A stretch of DNA of 46,217 nt from the NCBI RefSeq assembly GCF_029869545.1, contig NZ_JARWQD010000275.1, forward strand, positions 1 through 46,217. The letters run 5' to 3'. Position 1 is the stretch's first letter. Each line of letters opens with the position of its first letter. The notes under the pieces were generated by a model. That model searched no databases, was not told the origin of the DNA, and saw nothing but the letters and a program-made list of their open reading frames with translations. Of this stretch, positions 37,743 through 46,217 are shown one piece after another. Source of the stretch: Nocardia wallacei. Lineage in GTDB: Bacteria > Actinomycetota > Actinomycetes > Mycobacteriales > Mycobacteriaceae. The translations under genes were made by a program, and so were the position numbers.

Positions 37743-38255
37743 TCAGCCGAAGCGCACGCCGCAGCCGGACATGGTGCTGCGCAGCAACAGCGCGGCTTCC
37801 GGCCCGATCACGCCGTCGACGAGTTCCACATAGCGGGAACAGAATTCGGGTCCGTGCGGCGCCAGCTCGGCGCCCTCCGGCTCGAGATGGTGGGCGATCT
37901 CGTGCAAGATCACCAATTCCCGCAGCGCCCAAGCGCTTCCGCTGCGATGCAGCGGGACGGCGAGCACGGCGCGCTCGGATTCGTAATGGGCCGCAGTGGT
38001 TCCGGTACGGGCGCGGACGGTCAGCGGCGTGGCCGCGCGAACCCACCGCGCCCGCACCCAGTTCAGGGCCAGCACACGATCGGCATAGGTCTGCACCGAC
38101 TCCACCGAGGCGAACCGCCGCTCGACCGGCAGCGTGATCTGCGACCCGTGCAGCTCGACGGTCCGCACCCCGTGCTCATCGGCCCGCTCGAACATCCGCC
38201 GCACCAACCCCTCGGCGTCGTACACCCGCCCCCGCTGCCCATCCCGCACGCTCAC
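37743..38255 (-). CDS. TIGR04338 family putative metallohydrolase
   Basis: A 170-aa protein with a zinc-peptidase-like motif HEIAHHLEPEGAELAPHGPEF, i.e. HExxH followed by a third His. This matches TIGR04338, an actinobacterial SprT-like putative metallohydrolase. GTG 38255 overlaps the DUF2786 stop by 4 nt, a conserved pairing. There is no signal peptide, so it is cytoplasmic. Substrate unknown; relatives with SprT-like motifs act on DNA-protein crosslinks, but no such role is shown here. Confidence 0.88.
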   Translation of the reverse strand: MSVRDGQRGRVYDAEGLVRRMFERADEHGVRTVELHGSQITLPVERRFASVESVQTYADRVLALNWVRARWVRAATPLTVRARTGTTAAHYESERAVLAVPLHRSGSAWALRELVILHEIAHHLEPEGAELAPHGPEFCSRYVELVDGVIGPEAALLLRSTMSGCGVRFG

Positions 38256-39088
38256 GCGTCGGGGGAGGCGAGTCGGCCTCGGGGGGCGCCCAATTCGGGG
38301 GCGTTGCCGAGGCGTGCGGCTCGGCCCGCGCGGTCGCCCGCACGGCGCGCGGCGGCGGAATACCCGGCCGACTCCTGCGGGCCGCGCCAGGTGCCGCGGG
38401 CCTCCGAGGTCCGGGTGTAGAAGTCGTGGAGTTCGAGTTCCTTGTCGCGCAGGGCGAGTGCGGTGCCGGTGGCGGCCGGTTCGGCCCGCACCTCCGCCTC
38501 CACGTCGGCCTTCACCTCGGCCAGGCGCTTGCCGACCCGGGCGGCGAACGCCATCTGGAAATTCAGCCGGGCCGTCACCGCTGCGACAGGGGCCTGAACG
38601 CGCCGCTGCACCTTTCGGCCGAAGCGCTTCTCGACGACGATCTTCTCCACCACGGCCGACTTGTACCGGCCGGATTTGATGTAGTGATCCGAGGCCCGCA
38701 CCATCTGCACCAGCAGGCTCGTATAGAGCGCCTCGCAGGTGGCGATGTCGGTGTCGAAGCCGAAGGCGTACACCTGCGTCGACGACCGCGCCACATCGCA
38801 GCGCACATCGTTGGCGGCCGCGATCGCCACGAACAGCTGGACATAGGTGCGCAACCCGCGCTTACCGGCCTCGCCGATCGGAATGACCTTCTGCGTCGGC
38901 GTCTTCCGGCGCTCACGCCCGGCGACATGGGCGCGCGCGACCGTGAGATCGATCGACGAACGGGTCGCCAGGCGCTGGGCGGCAGCGAGAAATGCCTCGG
39001 CCTCGTGCTCGTTGTCGGTCGACTCGGCCTGGCGCAGCAGCCCGCCGATGCGGGTGAGCAGTTTGTCCTGAGTCAGCTGGGTCGACAT
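38252..39088 (-). CDS. DUF2786 domain-containing protein
   Basis: A 278-aa protein. The N-terminal DUF2786 segment (TRIGGLLRQAESTDNEHEAE, then AFLAAAQRLATRSSIDLTVA) is followed by an alpha/beta region (YVQLFVAIAAANDVRCDVAR, VYAFGFDTDIATCEALYTSL) and an Arg/Ala-rich disordered tail. DUF2786 proteins occur in bacteria and phages beside SprT-like proteins; their function is not established. ATG 39088 (MSTQLTQDKLL) is preferred to the longer open frame. It is coupled to the downstream TIGR04338 gene and divergent from the sugar-transport genes. Confidence 0.87.
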   Translation of the reverse strand: MSTQLTQDKLLTRIGGLLRQAESTDNEHEAEAFLAAAQRLATRSSIDLTVARAHVAGRERRKTPTQKVIPIGEAGKRGLRTYVQLFVAIAAANDVRCDVARSSTQVYAFGFDTDIATCEALYTSLLVQMVRASDHYIKSGRYKSAVVEKIVVEKRFGRKVQRRVQAPVAAVTARLNFQMAFAARVGKRLAEVKADVEAEVRAEPAATGTALALRDKELELHDFYTRTSEARGTWRGPQESAGYSAAARRAGDRAGRAARLGNAPELGAPRGRLASPDA

Positions 39089-39276
39089 CGCGGCCCAGGA
39101 TACGAGAACCGACCGACACATTCCGCGCCGAACAATGTATCTTGCCTTGTGCAACCGGCTGAGTGTGCTGGCGCTCACGAGTACGCGTCGCTGGCGCTCG
39201 GCGTCCTCATGCGTCGGAGCGCGCTGCGTCGATCGTTGACTCGCGAGCTCGCTCACGTCTCGACCCTGGAGTATCG

Positions 39277-40578
39277 ATGGCTTTGAACAAGGTGTCGTCA
39301 CGACGCTCGTCCCTGGTGTCTCGCGCCGCGTTGGCCGCACTGTCGGCGGCGCTGCTGACGGCGGGATTCACCAGTGCGTGTTCGAGCGGCGACGGAAACG
39401 ACGCCACCTCCCAGAACCTGAGCGGGCGCGGCCCGATCACCTATGTGGAGGGTAAGGACACCACCGAATCCGGTGCGGTCAAGCAGCTCGTCGAGCGCTG
39501 GAACGCCGCCCATCCGGACGAGAAGGTGACCTTCAAGGAGCAGTCCAACGACGCCTCCCAGCAATACGACGACCTGGCCCAGCACATGCGGGCCAAGCAG
39601 TCCGACTACGACGTGATGGCGCTGGACGTCCCCTGGACCGCCGAGTTCGCGGCCAAGGGCTGGATCCAGCCGCTGAAGGATTCCTTCGCCGTCGACACCT
39701 CCACCCTGCTGTCGCCGACCGTCGCCAGCGCCACCTACAAGGGCACCCTGTACGCGGCGCCGCGCAACACCAACGGCGGCCTGCTGTACTACCGCAAGGA
39801 CCTGGTGCCCAACCCGCCGCGCACGTGGTCGGAACTGCTGGCGCAGTGCGGCGCCGCCCGCGACCCCCAGATCGGCTGCTACGCCGGGCAATTCGCGCCC
39901 TACGAGGGTCTGACCGTGAACACCGCCGAGGTGATCAACGGCTTCGGCGGCACCTTCGTCGGCCCCGACGGCAAGACGCCGACCGTCAACAGCCCGCAGT
40001 CGCGCGCCGGTCTGCAGGTGCTCGTCGACGCGTACAAGAACGGGGACATCCCGAAGGAGGCCATCACCTTCAAGGAGCCCGAGAGCCAGAACGCCTTCGC
40101 CCAGGGCAAACTGATGTTCCTGCGCACCTGGCCGAACTTCTACGGCGTGGCCAACGCCGACTCCTCGGTGGTGAAGGGCAATTTCGGCGTCGCCCCGCTG
40201 CCCGGCAAGGACGGCATCGGCGCCTCCACCCTCGGTGGTTACAACGCCGCCATCAGCGCCTTCTCCAAGAACAAGGCCACCGCGCTGGACTTCCTGCGGT
40301 TCATGATCAGCGAGGACGCGCAGCGCATCGTCGCCGAGGGGGCCTTCCCTCCGGTGCGGCAGTCGATGTACGACGACCCGGCGCTGATCGCGAAGTTCCC
40401 GTACCTGCCCGCGCTGAAGGATTCGATCGCCAGCGCGGTACCGCGCCCGGTCACCCCCTACTACCCTGCCGTGTCGAAAGCCATCCAGGACAACGCTTAT
40501 GCTGCGCTGACCGGAACGAAATCCGTCGATGACGCGATTACCGGCATGCAGAAGGGCATCCAAGCCGCCGGCTCCTGA
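39277..40578 (+). CDS. Sugar ABC importer substrate-binding lipoprotein (LpqY-like)
   Basis: A 433-aa family-1 solute-binding protein. A lipoprotein signal (AALAALSAALLTAGFTSACS) precedes a sugar-binding fold (LVERWNAAHPDEKVTFKEQS, YDVMALDVPWTAEFAAKGWI, NTNGGLLYYRKDLV, then KATALDFLRFMISEDAQRI). It closely resembles mycobacterial LpqY, the trehalose receptor of the LpqY-SugABC recycling importer. ATG 39277 follows GGAG. It is followed by two permease genes but no ATPase. Trehalose specificity is inferred from the family, not from identified ligand residues. Confidence 0.88.
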   Translation: MALNKVSSRRSSLVSRAALAALSAALLTAGFTSACSSGDGNDATSQNLSGRGPITYVEGKDTTESGAVKQLVERWNAAHPDEKVTFKEQSNDASQQYDDLAQHMRAKQSDYDVMALDVPWTAEFAAKGWIQPLKDSFAVDTSTLLSPTVASATYKGTLYAAPRNTNGGLLYYRKDLVPNPPRTWSELLAQCGAARDPQIGCYAGQFAPYEGLTVNTAEVINGFGGTFVGPDGKTPTVNSPQSRAGLQVLVDAYKNGDIPKEAITFKEPESQNAFAQGKLMFLRTWPNFYGVANADSSVVKGNFGVAPLPGKDGIGASTLGGYNAAISAFSKNKATALDFLRFMISEDAQRIVAEGAFPPVRQSMYDDPALIAKFPYLPALKDSIASAVPRPVTPYYPAVSKAIQDNAYAALTGTKSVDDAITGMQKGIQAAGS

Positions 40579-40623
40579 GCGGCGGTGCACACACACCGAG
40601 TCAGTCCCGTAGGAGAGAAGAAC

Positions 40624-41649
40624 GTGTCAGATCCTTCGGGAGCGACCGACCTCGCGCCGCCCGCCGCACCGGCGGATCCGCCCCCGGTCCGGGCGGCCCG
40701 GTCCCGCAGCCTCCTGCAGGGTCCGGCCCGCGCCTGGTTGTTCGTCGCGCCCGTGCTGGTGGCGCTGGCCGTCATCATCGGCTATCCGGTGGTGCGGGCG
40801 CTGTGGATGTCGTTCCAGAAGGACTCCGGCCTCAACGAGGCCACCGGCATGTTCGAAGAGGGCGGCTTCGCGGGGTTCGACAACTACACGCACTGGCTGC
40901 TGCAGCAGTGCACCATCCCGGGCGGCGGCCTGGAGGCCTGCCCGACCGGCAACCTGGGCTCGCAGTTCTGGGTCGCCGTCGGCATCACGCTGCTGTTCAC
41001 GGTCGTGACCGTCACGCTCGAGGCCACCATCGGGCTCGGCATGGCCATGGTGATGGGCAAAACGTTCCGCGGGCGCGCACTGCTGCGGGCGGCCGTGCTG
41101 ATCCCGTGGGCGATCCCCACCGCCGTCACCGCGCGGCTGTGGGAGTTCATGTTCCAGTACGACGGCGTGGTGAACCGGGTGCTGGGCACCCACATCCTGT
41201 GGCAGACCGACCCGATGTGGTCGCGGTTCGCAGTGATCATCGCCGACGTCTGGAAGACCACGCCCTTCATGGCGCTGCTGATTCTGGCCGGGCTGCAGGT
41301 GATTCCGGCCGACGTGTACGAGGCGGCCCGCGTCGACGGGGCCTCGGCCTGGCAGCGGTTCGTCCACATCACGCTGCCGCTGCTGAAGCCGGCGCTGCTG
41401 GTGGCGGTGCTGTTCCGGACGATGGACGCGCTGCGCCTGTACGACCTGCCCGCGATCATGACGCAGGGCAACCCAGCGACCCGGACCATCTCCATCCTGG
41501 TGGTCGACCAGGTGCGCCAGGGCCAGAACAGTGCCGCGGCGCTGTCGGTGATCACCTTCCTACTGATATTCGCGGTCGCCTTCGTGCTGGTGAAGGTGCT
41601 GGGCGCCAACGCCGTCGCGACCCAGGAAGAGCAGCGGAGGGCGCACTGA
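40624..41649 (+). CDS. Sugar ABC importer permease (SugA-like)
   Basis: A 341-aa MalF-type permease with about six helices (AWLFVAPVLVALAVIIGYPV near the start) and the EAA loop EAARVDGASAWQRFVHITLP, which docks the ATPase. GTG 40624 with GGAGAG upstream is preferred to the in-frame GTG 40585. It lies 45 nt after the binding-protein gene and overlaps the next permease by 1 nt. With the binding protein and second permease it forms a CUT1 importer, most like LpqY-SugAB. Confidence 0.9.
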   Translation: MSDPSGATDLAPPAAPADPPPVRAARSRSLLQGPARAWLFVAPVLVALAVIIGYPVVRALWMSFQKDSGLNEATGMFEEGGFAGFDNYTHWLLQQCTIPGGGLEACPTGNLGSQFWVAVGITLLFTVVTVTLEATIGLGMAMVMGKTFRGRALLRAAVLIPWAIPTAVTARLWEFMFQYDGVVNRVLGTHILWQTDPMWSRFAVIIADVWKTTPFMALLILAGLQVIPADVYEAARVDGASAWQRFVHITLPLLKPALLVAVLFRTMDALRLYDLPAIMTQGNPATRTISILVVDQVRQGQNSAAALSVITFLLIFAVAFVLVKVLGANAVATQEEQRRAH

Positions 41650-42536
41650 TGACCACGACCCTGACCGAGCCCACCACCGCCCCCGTGACCGCCCGCGTGC
41701 CGTGGCAGAAGCGATTCGGCTCGGCGCGGATCTATATCGGCGCGCTGATCGTGCTGGTGTGGGGCCTGGGGCCGTTCTACTGGATGGTGGTCACCGCCTT
41801 CCGCGACCCGGCCTACACCTTCGACAACACGCCCTGGCCGACCCACCTCACGCTGGAGAACTTCCACAACGCCTTCGACACCACGCGCGGCAACGACTTC
41901 GGCCGGGCGGTGACCAACAGCGTCATCATCGGGCTGTTCACCGCGGTGATCGCGCTGCTGATCGGCATGTTCGCCGCCTACGCGCTGGCGCGCCTCACCT
42001 TCAAGGGCAAGACGCTGGTGGCCGGGCTGGTGCTGAGCGCGTCGATGTTCCCGGTGGTGGTGCTGGTGACGCCGCTGTTCCAGCTGTTCACCAATATCGG
42101 CTGGATCGGGCAGTACCAGGCGATGATCATCCCGAACATCTCGTTCGTGCTGCCGCTGACCGTCTACATCCTGGCCTCGTTCTTCGCGGATCTGCCGTGG
42201 GAGCTGGAGGAGGCCGCGCGCATCGACGGCGCCAGCCGCTTCCAGGCGTTCCGCCTGGTCATGCTGCCGCTGGCCGCGCCCGCGGTCTTCACCACCGCCA
42301 TCCTGGCGTTCATCGCCGCGGTCAACGAGTACCTGCTGGCCCGGCTGCTGTCCGCCGATGCCACCGAACCGGTGACGGTGGCGATCGCCCGCTTCTCCGG
42401 CAACGACCCGTTGGTGCAGCCGTACGCGGCCATCATGGCCGCGGGCACCATCGTCACGGTCCCGCTGGTCATCATGGTGCTGATCTTCCAGCGCCGCATC
42501 ATCTCGGGCCTGACCGCGGGCGGCGTCAAGAGTTAG
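41649..42536 (+). CDS. Sugar ABC importer permease (SugB-like)
   Basis: A 295-aa MalG-type permease. Six helices (RIYIGALIVLVWGLGPFYWM at the start) and the EAA loop EEAARIDGASRFQAFRLVML are present. ATG 41649 overlaps the SugA-like stop (TGATG). In Mycobacterium tuberculosis a sugC ATPase follows directly. Here the next gene is a penicillin-binding protein, so the ATPase must come from elsewhere. Confidence 0.9.
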   Translation: MTTTLTEPTTAPVTARVPWQKRFGSARIYIGALIVLVWGLGPFYWMVVTAFRDPAYTFDNTPWPTHLTLENFHNAFDTTRGNDFGRAVTNSVIIGLFTAVIALLIGMFAAYALARLTFKGKTLVAGLVLSASMFPVVVLVTPLFQLFTNIGWIGQYQAMIIPNISFVLPLTVYILASFFADLPWELEEAARIDGASRFQAFRLVMLPLAAPAVFTTAILAFIAAVNEYLLARLLSADATEPVTVAIARFSGNDPLVQPYAAIMAAGTIVTVPLVIMVLIFQRRIISGLTAGGVKS

Positions 42537-42588
42537 GTTCGTCGCCGCAAGTCTCCCGAGCGCGTCGAACGACCCAGTAATGTGGGGT

Positions 42589-42643
42589 TTCGATCCTTGT
42601 TCTGGTGGTAGTTCGATCTTTGTTCGTGCAGGTGTTCGTGCAG
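42589..42643. repeat. Direct repeats upstream of the penicillin-binding protein gene
   Basis: TTCGATCCTTGTTC (42589-42602) recurs as TTCGATCTTTGTTC (42612-42625) with one mismatch and a 23-bp period. TGTTCGTGCAG occurs at 42621-42631 and 42633-42643. They fill the promoter region, ending 22 nt before the GTG start, and could be regulator-binding iterons. Confidence 0.5.
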
Positions 42644-42665
42644 TTCGACATCTCGGGAGATGATC

Positions 42666-44894
42666 GTGGGCTCGATCCGCAAGCGGCGGCACGGCAGTGA
42701 CAGCACGGCGCCGTATCCGTCGGTCGCCGGATGGAACGAGCCTGCCGGGGTCACCGCGCGGCGCCAGCGCGCACAGCACGGGGGACGGCCGCATCGGCGG
42801 GGGCGGCCGCCGAATCGCGCCGCGCCCCGGTCTCGCCCGCCGCGCACCCGGGCGCAGCGCGTGCGGCGGCTGCTGCTGGCGCTGTTCCTGATCTTCATCG
42901 TGCTGCCGTCGCTGCTGGTCACGCTGGCGTACTGGAGCGCCGAGATTCCCGATCCGGCGGCGGTGCAGAGCAACCAGATCGCGACCATCACCGCCTCCGA
43001 CGGTTCCACGGTGCTGTCGAAAGTGGTTCCGCCGGAAGGTAACCGGACGCCGGTGCCGCTGTCGGACGTACCGGTGCGGGTGCGCGATGCGATGCTGTCG
43101 GCCGAGGACCGCAACTTCTACACCAATCCCGGCTACTCGACCTCGGCGTTCCTGCGCGCGGCCCGCGACAACATGCTGGGCCACGACGACGCCGGCGGCG
43201 GCTCCACCATCACCCAGCAGTACGTCAAGAACGCCTTCCTCAGCTCCGAGCGCACCCTGTCGCGCAAGATGCGCGAGCTGATCATCTCCGCGAAGATGGC
43301 GCGGCAGTGGAGCAAGGACGACATCCTCGCCGCCTACTTCAACACCATCTACTACGGCCGCGGCGCGTACGGGATCGCCGCGGCGGCGAAGGCCTACTTC
43401 GACAAGCCCGTCCCGCAGCTGACCCTGGCCGAGGGTGCGGTGCTGGCCTCGGTGGTGCGCACGCCGTCGATCCTGGATCCGGAAACCCATCTGGAGCAAC
43501 TGAAGACGCGCTGGAACTACGTCCTCGACGGCATGGTCGAGATGGGGGTGCTGCCGCGGGCGGAGCGCGCCGCGGTGCAGTTCCCGGTGATCGCGCCGAT
43601 CACGGTGGCGGCCGACGACTCCGCGCGCGGCGCGTCGGGCCTCATCCGCACGCAGGTGCTGCGCGAACTCCGCGCGTCCGGGGTGAGCGAACAGGACATC
43701 AACACCGGGGCCCTGCAGGTCGTGACGACCATCGACGCCCGCGCGCAGCAGGCCGCGCTGGACGCCGTGCACGGCCGCCTGGGCCCGCAGCCGCCCGAAT
43801 TGCGCGGCGCGGTGGTGTCGATCGACCCGCGCTCGGGTGCGGTGCGGGCCTACTACGGCGGCGAGGACGGCGCGGGATTCGATTTCGCGCAGGCGCCCCT
43901 GCAGACCGGGTCCGCGTTCAAGACCTTCGCCGTGGTCGCCGCATTGCAGCAGGGCATCCCGCTGTCGTACGCGCTCGACAGCTCGCCGCTGACGGTGAAC
44001 GGTCAGAAGGTCACCAACGTCGAGGGCGAATCCTGCGGAACCTGTTCCGTCGCAGAGGCTTTCAAGCGCTCCCTGAATACCAGCTTCTACCGGCTCACCA
44101 ACACCGTCGGCCCGAAGGCCGTCGCCGACGCCGCCCACATGGCCGGAATCCCCGAGCAGATTCCCGGGGTCCCCGGCAAGACGCTGACCGAGGACGGCGG
44201 CCTGCCGACGCCGTCCATCGTCCTGGGCGTGTATTCGGTGCGGCCGATCGATATGGCCTCCGCCTACGCCACCATCGCCGCGTCGGGGGTGTATCACCAG
44301 CCGTACTTCGTGCAGCGCGTAGTCACCGGCGACGGCCGGGTGCTGCTGGACCGCGGCGCCCCGGACGGCGGACAGCAGCGCATCGCGCCGCACGTCGCCG
44401 AGGGAACCATGCAGGCGATGCTGCCGATCGCCGATTACTCCAACGGGCACGGCCTGGCGGGCCGCCCGTCGGCCGCCAAGACCGGCACCACCCAGCTCGG
44501 CGACACCGGCGAGAACAAGGACGCCTGGATGATCGGCTTCACCCCGTCGCTGTCGACGGCGGTGTGGATCGGCACCGAGCAGTCCCAGCCGATCCACACC
44601 ACGCGGGGCGCACCGATCTACGGGTCCGGCCTGCCCGCCGACATCTGGAAGCAGACCATGGACGGCGCCCTGGCCGACACTCCGGTCGAGCAGTTCCCGG
44701 CGCCCGCCCCGGCCGCCCCGATGGGACCGATGTTCGGCGAGCAGCCGTCGGCACCGGCGCAGGGACCGTTCGATGTGCTTGCCCCGCCGCCGAATTCGCC
44801 GCCGGAGCAGGTGATCGTCATACCTCCGGCGCCGCCGGAGCCACCGAAGCAGGTGGAGATCTTCCCGGGGCTGAGCATTCCGGTGCCGGGCTGA
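42666..44894 (+). CDS. Class A penicillin-binding protein (glycosyltransferase-transpeptidase)
   Basis: A 742-aa bifunctional peptidoglycan synthase. A basic, Pro/Arg-rich cytoplasmic tail of about 65 residues precedes one membrane anchor (LLLALFLIFIVLPSLLVTLA). The GT51 domain has catalytic Glu in LSAEDRNFYTNPGY (E147) and GGGSTITQQYVKNAF. The transpeptidase domain has SAFK (416-419), SLN (469-471) and KTGT (605-608). A Pro-rich periplasmic tail follows. GTG 42666 is chosen for GGGAG six nt upstream; ATG 42660 is alternative. It resembles PonA-type enzymes but I see no PASTA domain. Confidence 0.93.
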   Translation: MGSIRKRRHGSDSTAPYPSVAGWNEPAGVTARRQRAQHGGRPHRRGRPPNRAAPRSRPPRTRAQRVRRLLLALFLIFIVLPSLLVTLAYWSAEIPDPAAVQSNQIATITASDGSTVLSKVVPPEGNRTPVPLSDVPVRVRDAMLSAEDRNFYTNPGYSTSAFLRAARDNMLGHDDAGGGSTITQQYVKNAFLSSERTLSRKMRELIISAKMARQWSKDDILAAYFNTIYYGRGAYGIAAAAKAYFDKPVPQLTLAEGAVLASVVRTPSILDPETHLEQLKTRWNYVLDGMVEMGVLPRAERAAVQFPVIAPITVAADDSARGASGLIRTQVLRELRASGVSEQDINTGALQVVTTIDARAQQAALDAVHGRLGPQPPELRGAVVSIDPRSGAVRAYYGGEDGAGFDFAQAPLQTGSAFKTFAVVAALQQGIPLSYALDSSPLTVNGQKVTNVEGESCGTCSVAEAFKRSLNTSFYRLTNTVGPKAVADAAHMAGIPEQIPGVPGKTLTEDGGLPTPSIVLGVYSVRPIDMASAYATIAASGVYHQPYFVQRVVTGDGRVLLDRGAPDGGQQRIAPHVAEGTMQAMLPIADYSNGHGLAGRPSAAKTGTTQLGDTGENKDAWMIGFTPSLSTAVWIGTEQSQPIHTTRGAPIYGSGLPADIWKQTMDGALADTPVEQFPAPAPAAPMGPMFGEQPSAPAQGPFDVLAPPPNSPPEQVIVIPPAPPEPPKQVEIFPGLSIPVPG

Positions 44895-45051
44895 ACAACA
44901 AGGGCCGCGCACTCGGTTGTGACAAAACGAATCCTCGATGTGCGGCCGTCACTCTGCCGCCCCGATAGGGTGGAGCAGGGCGACGAGACGGGTGGCAGGA
45001 TGCGGGAGGATGTGCGCATTCCACACAGCACGAGACTTAGGGGCGACACCG

Positions 45052-45522
45052 GTGGATTTCAATGTCGTTGACCGCCACGAGACGCTGGTGGCGGGGACGG
45101 TGCTACGGAGCCCGGCGCTCGCGGTCGAGGGACCGCGCCGGTTGAAGGTGGAGGAGGCATGGAAGCGCAATCTCGCGCGCAAACTCCCCGGGCCCCCGGC
45201 GACGGCGTACGTGGACCACGCACCGGAGATCGGGTCGTACCTGACCCACATCGTCGGATATCGCTGCGCAAGCCTGGACGATCTGGAGCCCGGTGACGTG
45301 CTGGCCCGGGTCCCCGGCGGCCGGTTCGCGCGGTTCATCCGCAGCGGCGACAATCTCGGCGACACCATCGTGTCGGTCTGGCGCGCGGTGTGGGATCTGG
45401 AGGCGGCCGGCGCCCTGGTCCGCGCCTATACCGGCGATTTCGAGCACTACCCGGATTCGAAGACGGTCGAGGTGTTCGTCGCCCTGACCGACGACGCCAC
45501 CCTCGGCGAGGGCAACAGGTAG
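45052..45522 (+). CDS. GyrI-like small-molecule-binding domain protein, copy 1
   Basis: A 156-aa protein beginning at GTG 45052 (MDFNVVDRHETLVAGTVLRS) with AGGGG upstream. The pattern of an N-terminal strand, ARVPGGRFARFIRSGDNL, WDLEAAGALVRAYTGDFEHY and a final VEVFVAL matches the effector-binding/GyrI-like fold (SOUL/BmrR C-terminal type). No DNA-binding domain is attached. Such stand-alone domains bind small hydrophobic molecules. It lies 11 nt upstream of a paralogue. Confidence 0.8.
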   Translation: MDFNVVDRHETLVAGTVLRSPALAVEGPRRLKVEEAWKRNLARKLPGPPATAYVDHAPEIGSYLTHIVGYRCASLDDLEPGDVLARVPGGRFARFIRSGDNLGDTIVSVWRAVWDLEAAGALVRAYTGDFEHYPDSKTVEVFVALTDDATLGEGNR

Positions 45523-45533
45523 GGGGCACAACC

Positions 45534-45959
45534 GTGGACTTCGAGATTGTCACGCTGGACGAGAGCATGGTCGCGGGCCTGACGGTCCCGCTCGCCGGGC
45601 GCGAGGTGACCGCCCGCGACCTGGACCTGGTGAACTTCACCTGGGATCGGTATCTGTCCCGGGAGAAGAACGTGCCCCGGGTGGCGGCCTACATCGGGCA
45701 GAACGACCACGCCGTCGCGGTGCTCGGCTACGCGCTCGACTCGCTGGACCAGTTGGATGTCGGCGACGTGACGACCCGGATCCCGGCCGGGCGCTACGCC
45801 CGCTTCGTCGTCTCCGACAAGCCCTACGACCTGCTGCGCACCGCCTGGGCGAAGGTCTCCAAGGCCGAGGCCGCGGGCACCATCACCCGCTCCCATCGCG
45901 CGGAGGTCGAGCGCTACACGGGCCCGACCTCCGTCGAGGTCTACGTCTCCCTGGACTGA
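45534..45959 (+). CDS. GyrI-like small-molecule-binding domain protein, copy 2
   Basis: A 141-aa protein from GTG 45534 with AGGGGG seven nt upstream. It shares the layout of the preceding gene: DFEIVTLDESMVAGLTVPLA, TTRIPAGRYARFVVSDKPYD, then YTGPTSVEVYVSLD. Divergence from copy 1 indicates an old tandem duplication, and the two may form a heterodimer. Ligand and role unknown. Confidence 0.8.
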   Translation: MDFEIVTLDESMVAGLTVPLAGREVTARDLDLVNFTWDRYLSREKNVPRVAAYIGQNDHAVAVLGYALDSLDQLDVGDVTTRIPAGRYARFVVSDKPYDLLRTAWAKVSKAEAAGTITRSHRAEVERYTGPTSVEVYVSLD

Positions 45960-45984
45960 TTCCGGCCAAAAGCATGCCGGAAAG

Positions 45985-46090
45985 GAAGGCCCCGCCGGGG
46001 GTGTGGGGGCGGGGGGGGCCAAGGGGGGGGGGGTTTTTTTGGGGCCCCCGGAGAACCCCCGCCGGGGGGCCCGCGGCGGGGGGGGGCCGC
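45985..46090. other. Low-complexity G-rich stretch near contig end
   Basis: Long G runs, a T7 run and short C-rich blocks, unlike the neighbouring genes and similar in character to bases 1-130. Probably an assembly artefact. Confidence 0.6.
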
Positions 46091-46217
46091 CGGTCGCTGT
46101 AGCACACCAGCACACTGTGGCGGTCAGTGCTCGCCTCTTGATGCCAGTCGATCTGCGGCGGACAATTCCCGGTAGCCGCAAGCTCGCCCGACACCGAGAG
46201 GGACCTCCACCATGGGC
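46091..46217. other. Terminal segment, no firm gene
   Basis: The composition returns to normal. ATG 46212 with AGAGGGA upstream could start a plus-strand gene with only two codons in view. A minus-strand frame (46194 downwards) reads NCPPQIDWHQEASTDRHSVL and runs into the low-complexity stretch. Neither can be supported further. Confidence 0.25.

Noticed and set aside
40884..44912. Minus-strand open frame of 1342 codons
   Set aside because: Antisense to SugA-, SugB- and PBP-type genes with clear motifs; a shadow frame.

Overview
This window is high-GC actinobacterial chromosomal DNA, most likely from Nocardia or a close relative in the Mycobacteriales. Supporting signs are the glucosylglycerate hydrolase, a TIGR04338/DUF2786 gene pair, LpqY-SugA-SugB-like genes, type VII-secretion-like small proteins, many GTG starts and 4-nt start/stop overlaps. 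Both ends (about 1-130 and 45985-46090) are G/C homopolymer-rich and look like poor contig ends, so the window is probably one whole contig.

Layout. 1-3.8 kb: the N-terminal part of a ThDP-dependent acetolactate-synthase-like enzyme (minus), then an EXLDI ribbon-helix-helix protein and a DrrA/DrrB-type ABC exporter (plus). 3.9-6.3 kb: a lower-GC island with an XRE/DUF5753 regulator, a DUF6879 protein, a 110-aa protein and two divergent small ORFs. 6.1-10.2 kb: a HAD phosphatase, an SdpI-like membrane protein and leuS. 10.3-12.3 kb: two coupled genes for candidate type VII secretion substrates, the second with an in-frame hexanucleotide microsatellite.

12.6-21.2 kb is the centrepiece: a tightly coupled ten-gene RiPP operon that I read as a class V (LanK/LanY-type) lanthipeptide pathway. 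It holds a 70-aa precursor ending in Cys, an HFCD flavoprotein cysteine decarboxylase, a kinase-fold protein with a degraded active site (candidate LanX), an APH-fold kinase (LanK), a HopA1-type lyase (LanY), a full M16B-like metallopeptidase with an HxxEH motif, two proteins I cannot assign, a protein resembling a lone M16 C-terminal domain, and an ABC exporter. Expected chemistry is Ser/Thr phosphorylation, elimination, (methyl)lanthionine formation and a C-terminal aminovinyl-(methyl)cysteine, followed by leader removal and export. Upstream lies a consensus Crp-type palindrome. A hairpin threaded by a mini-ORF separates the precursor from the enzymes.

21.3-31.9 kb: an SDR enzyme, glucosylglycerate hydrolase, a GH25 lysozyme, a duplicated His-rich metal-binding protein, a Tat-exported PhoX-family phosphatase, an amino-acid ABC system whose binding protein and permease are fused, and a YeiH-family transporter with a 41-aa membrane partner whose ribosome binding site lies inside a long hairpin. 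32-38 kb: a UgpC/SugC-type ATPase, an HxlR regulator facing a frameshifted thiolase across two palindromes, a small membrane protein, menC, a DHFR-fold reductase and a small secreted protein. 37.7-46 kb: the TIGR04338/DUF2786 pair, an LpqY-SugA-SugB-like importer lacking an adjacent ATPase (the 32-kb ATPase may serve it), a class A penicillin-binding protein, and two tandem GyrI-like domain proteins.
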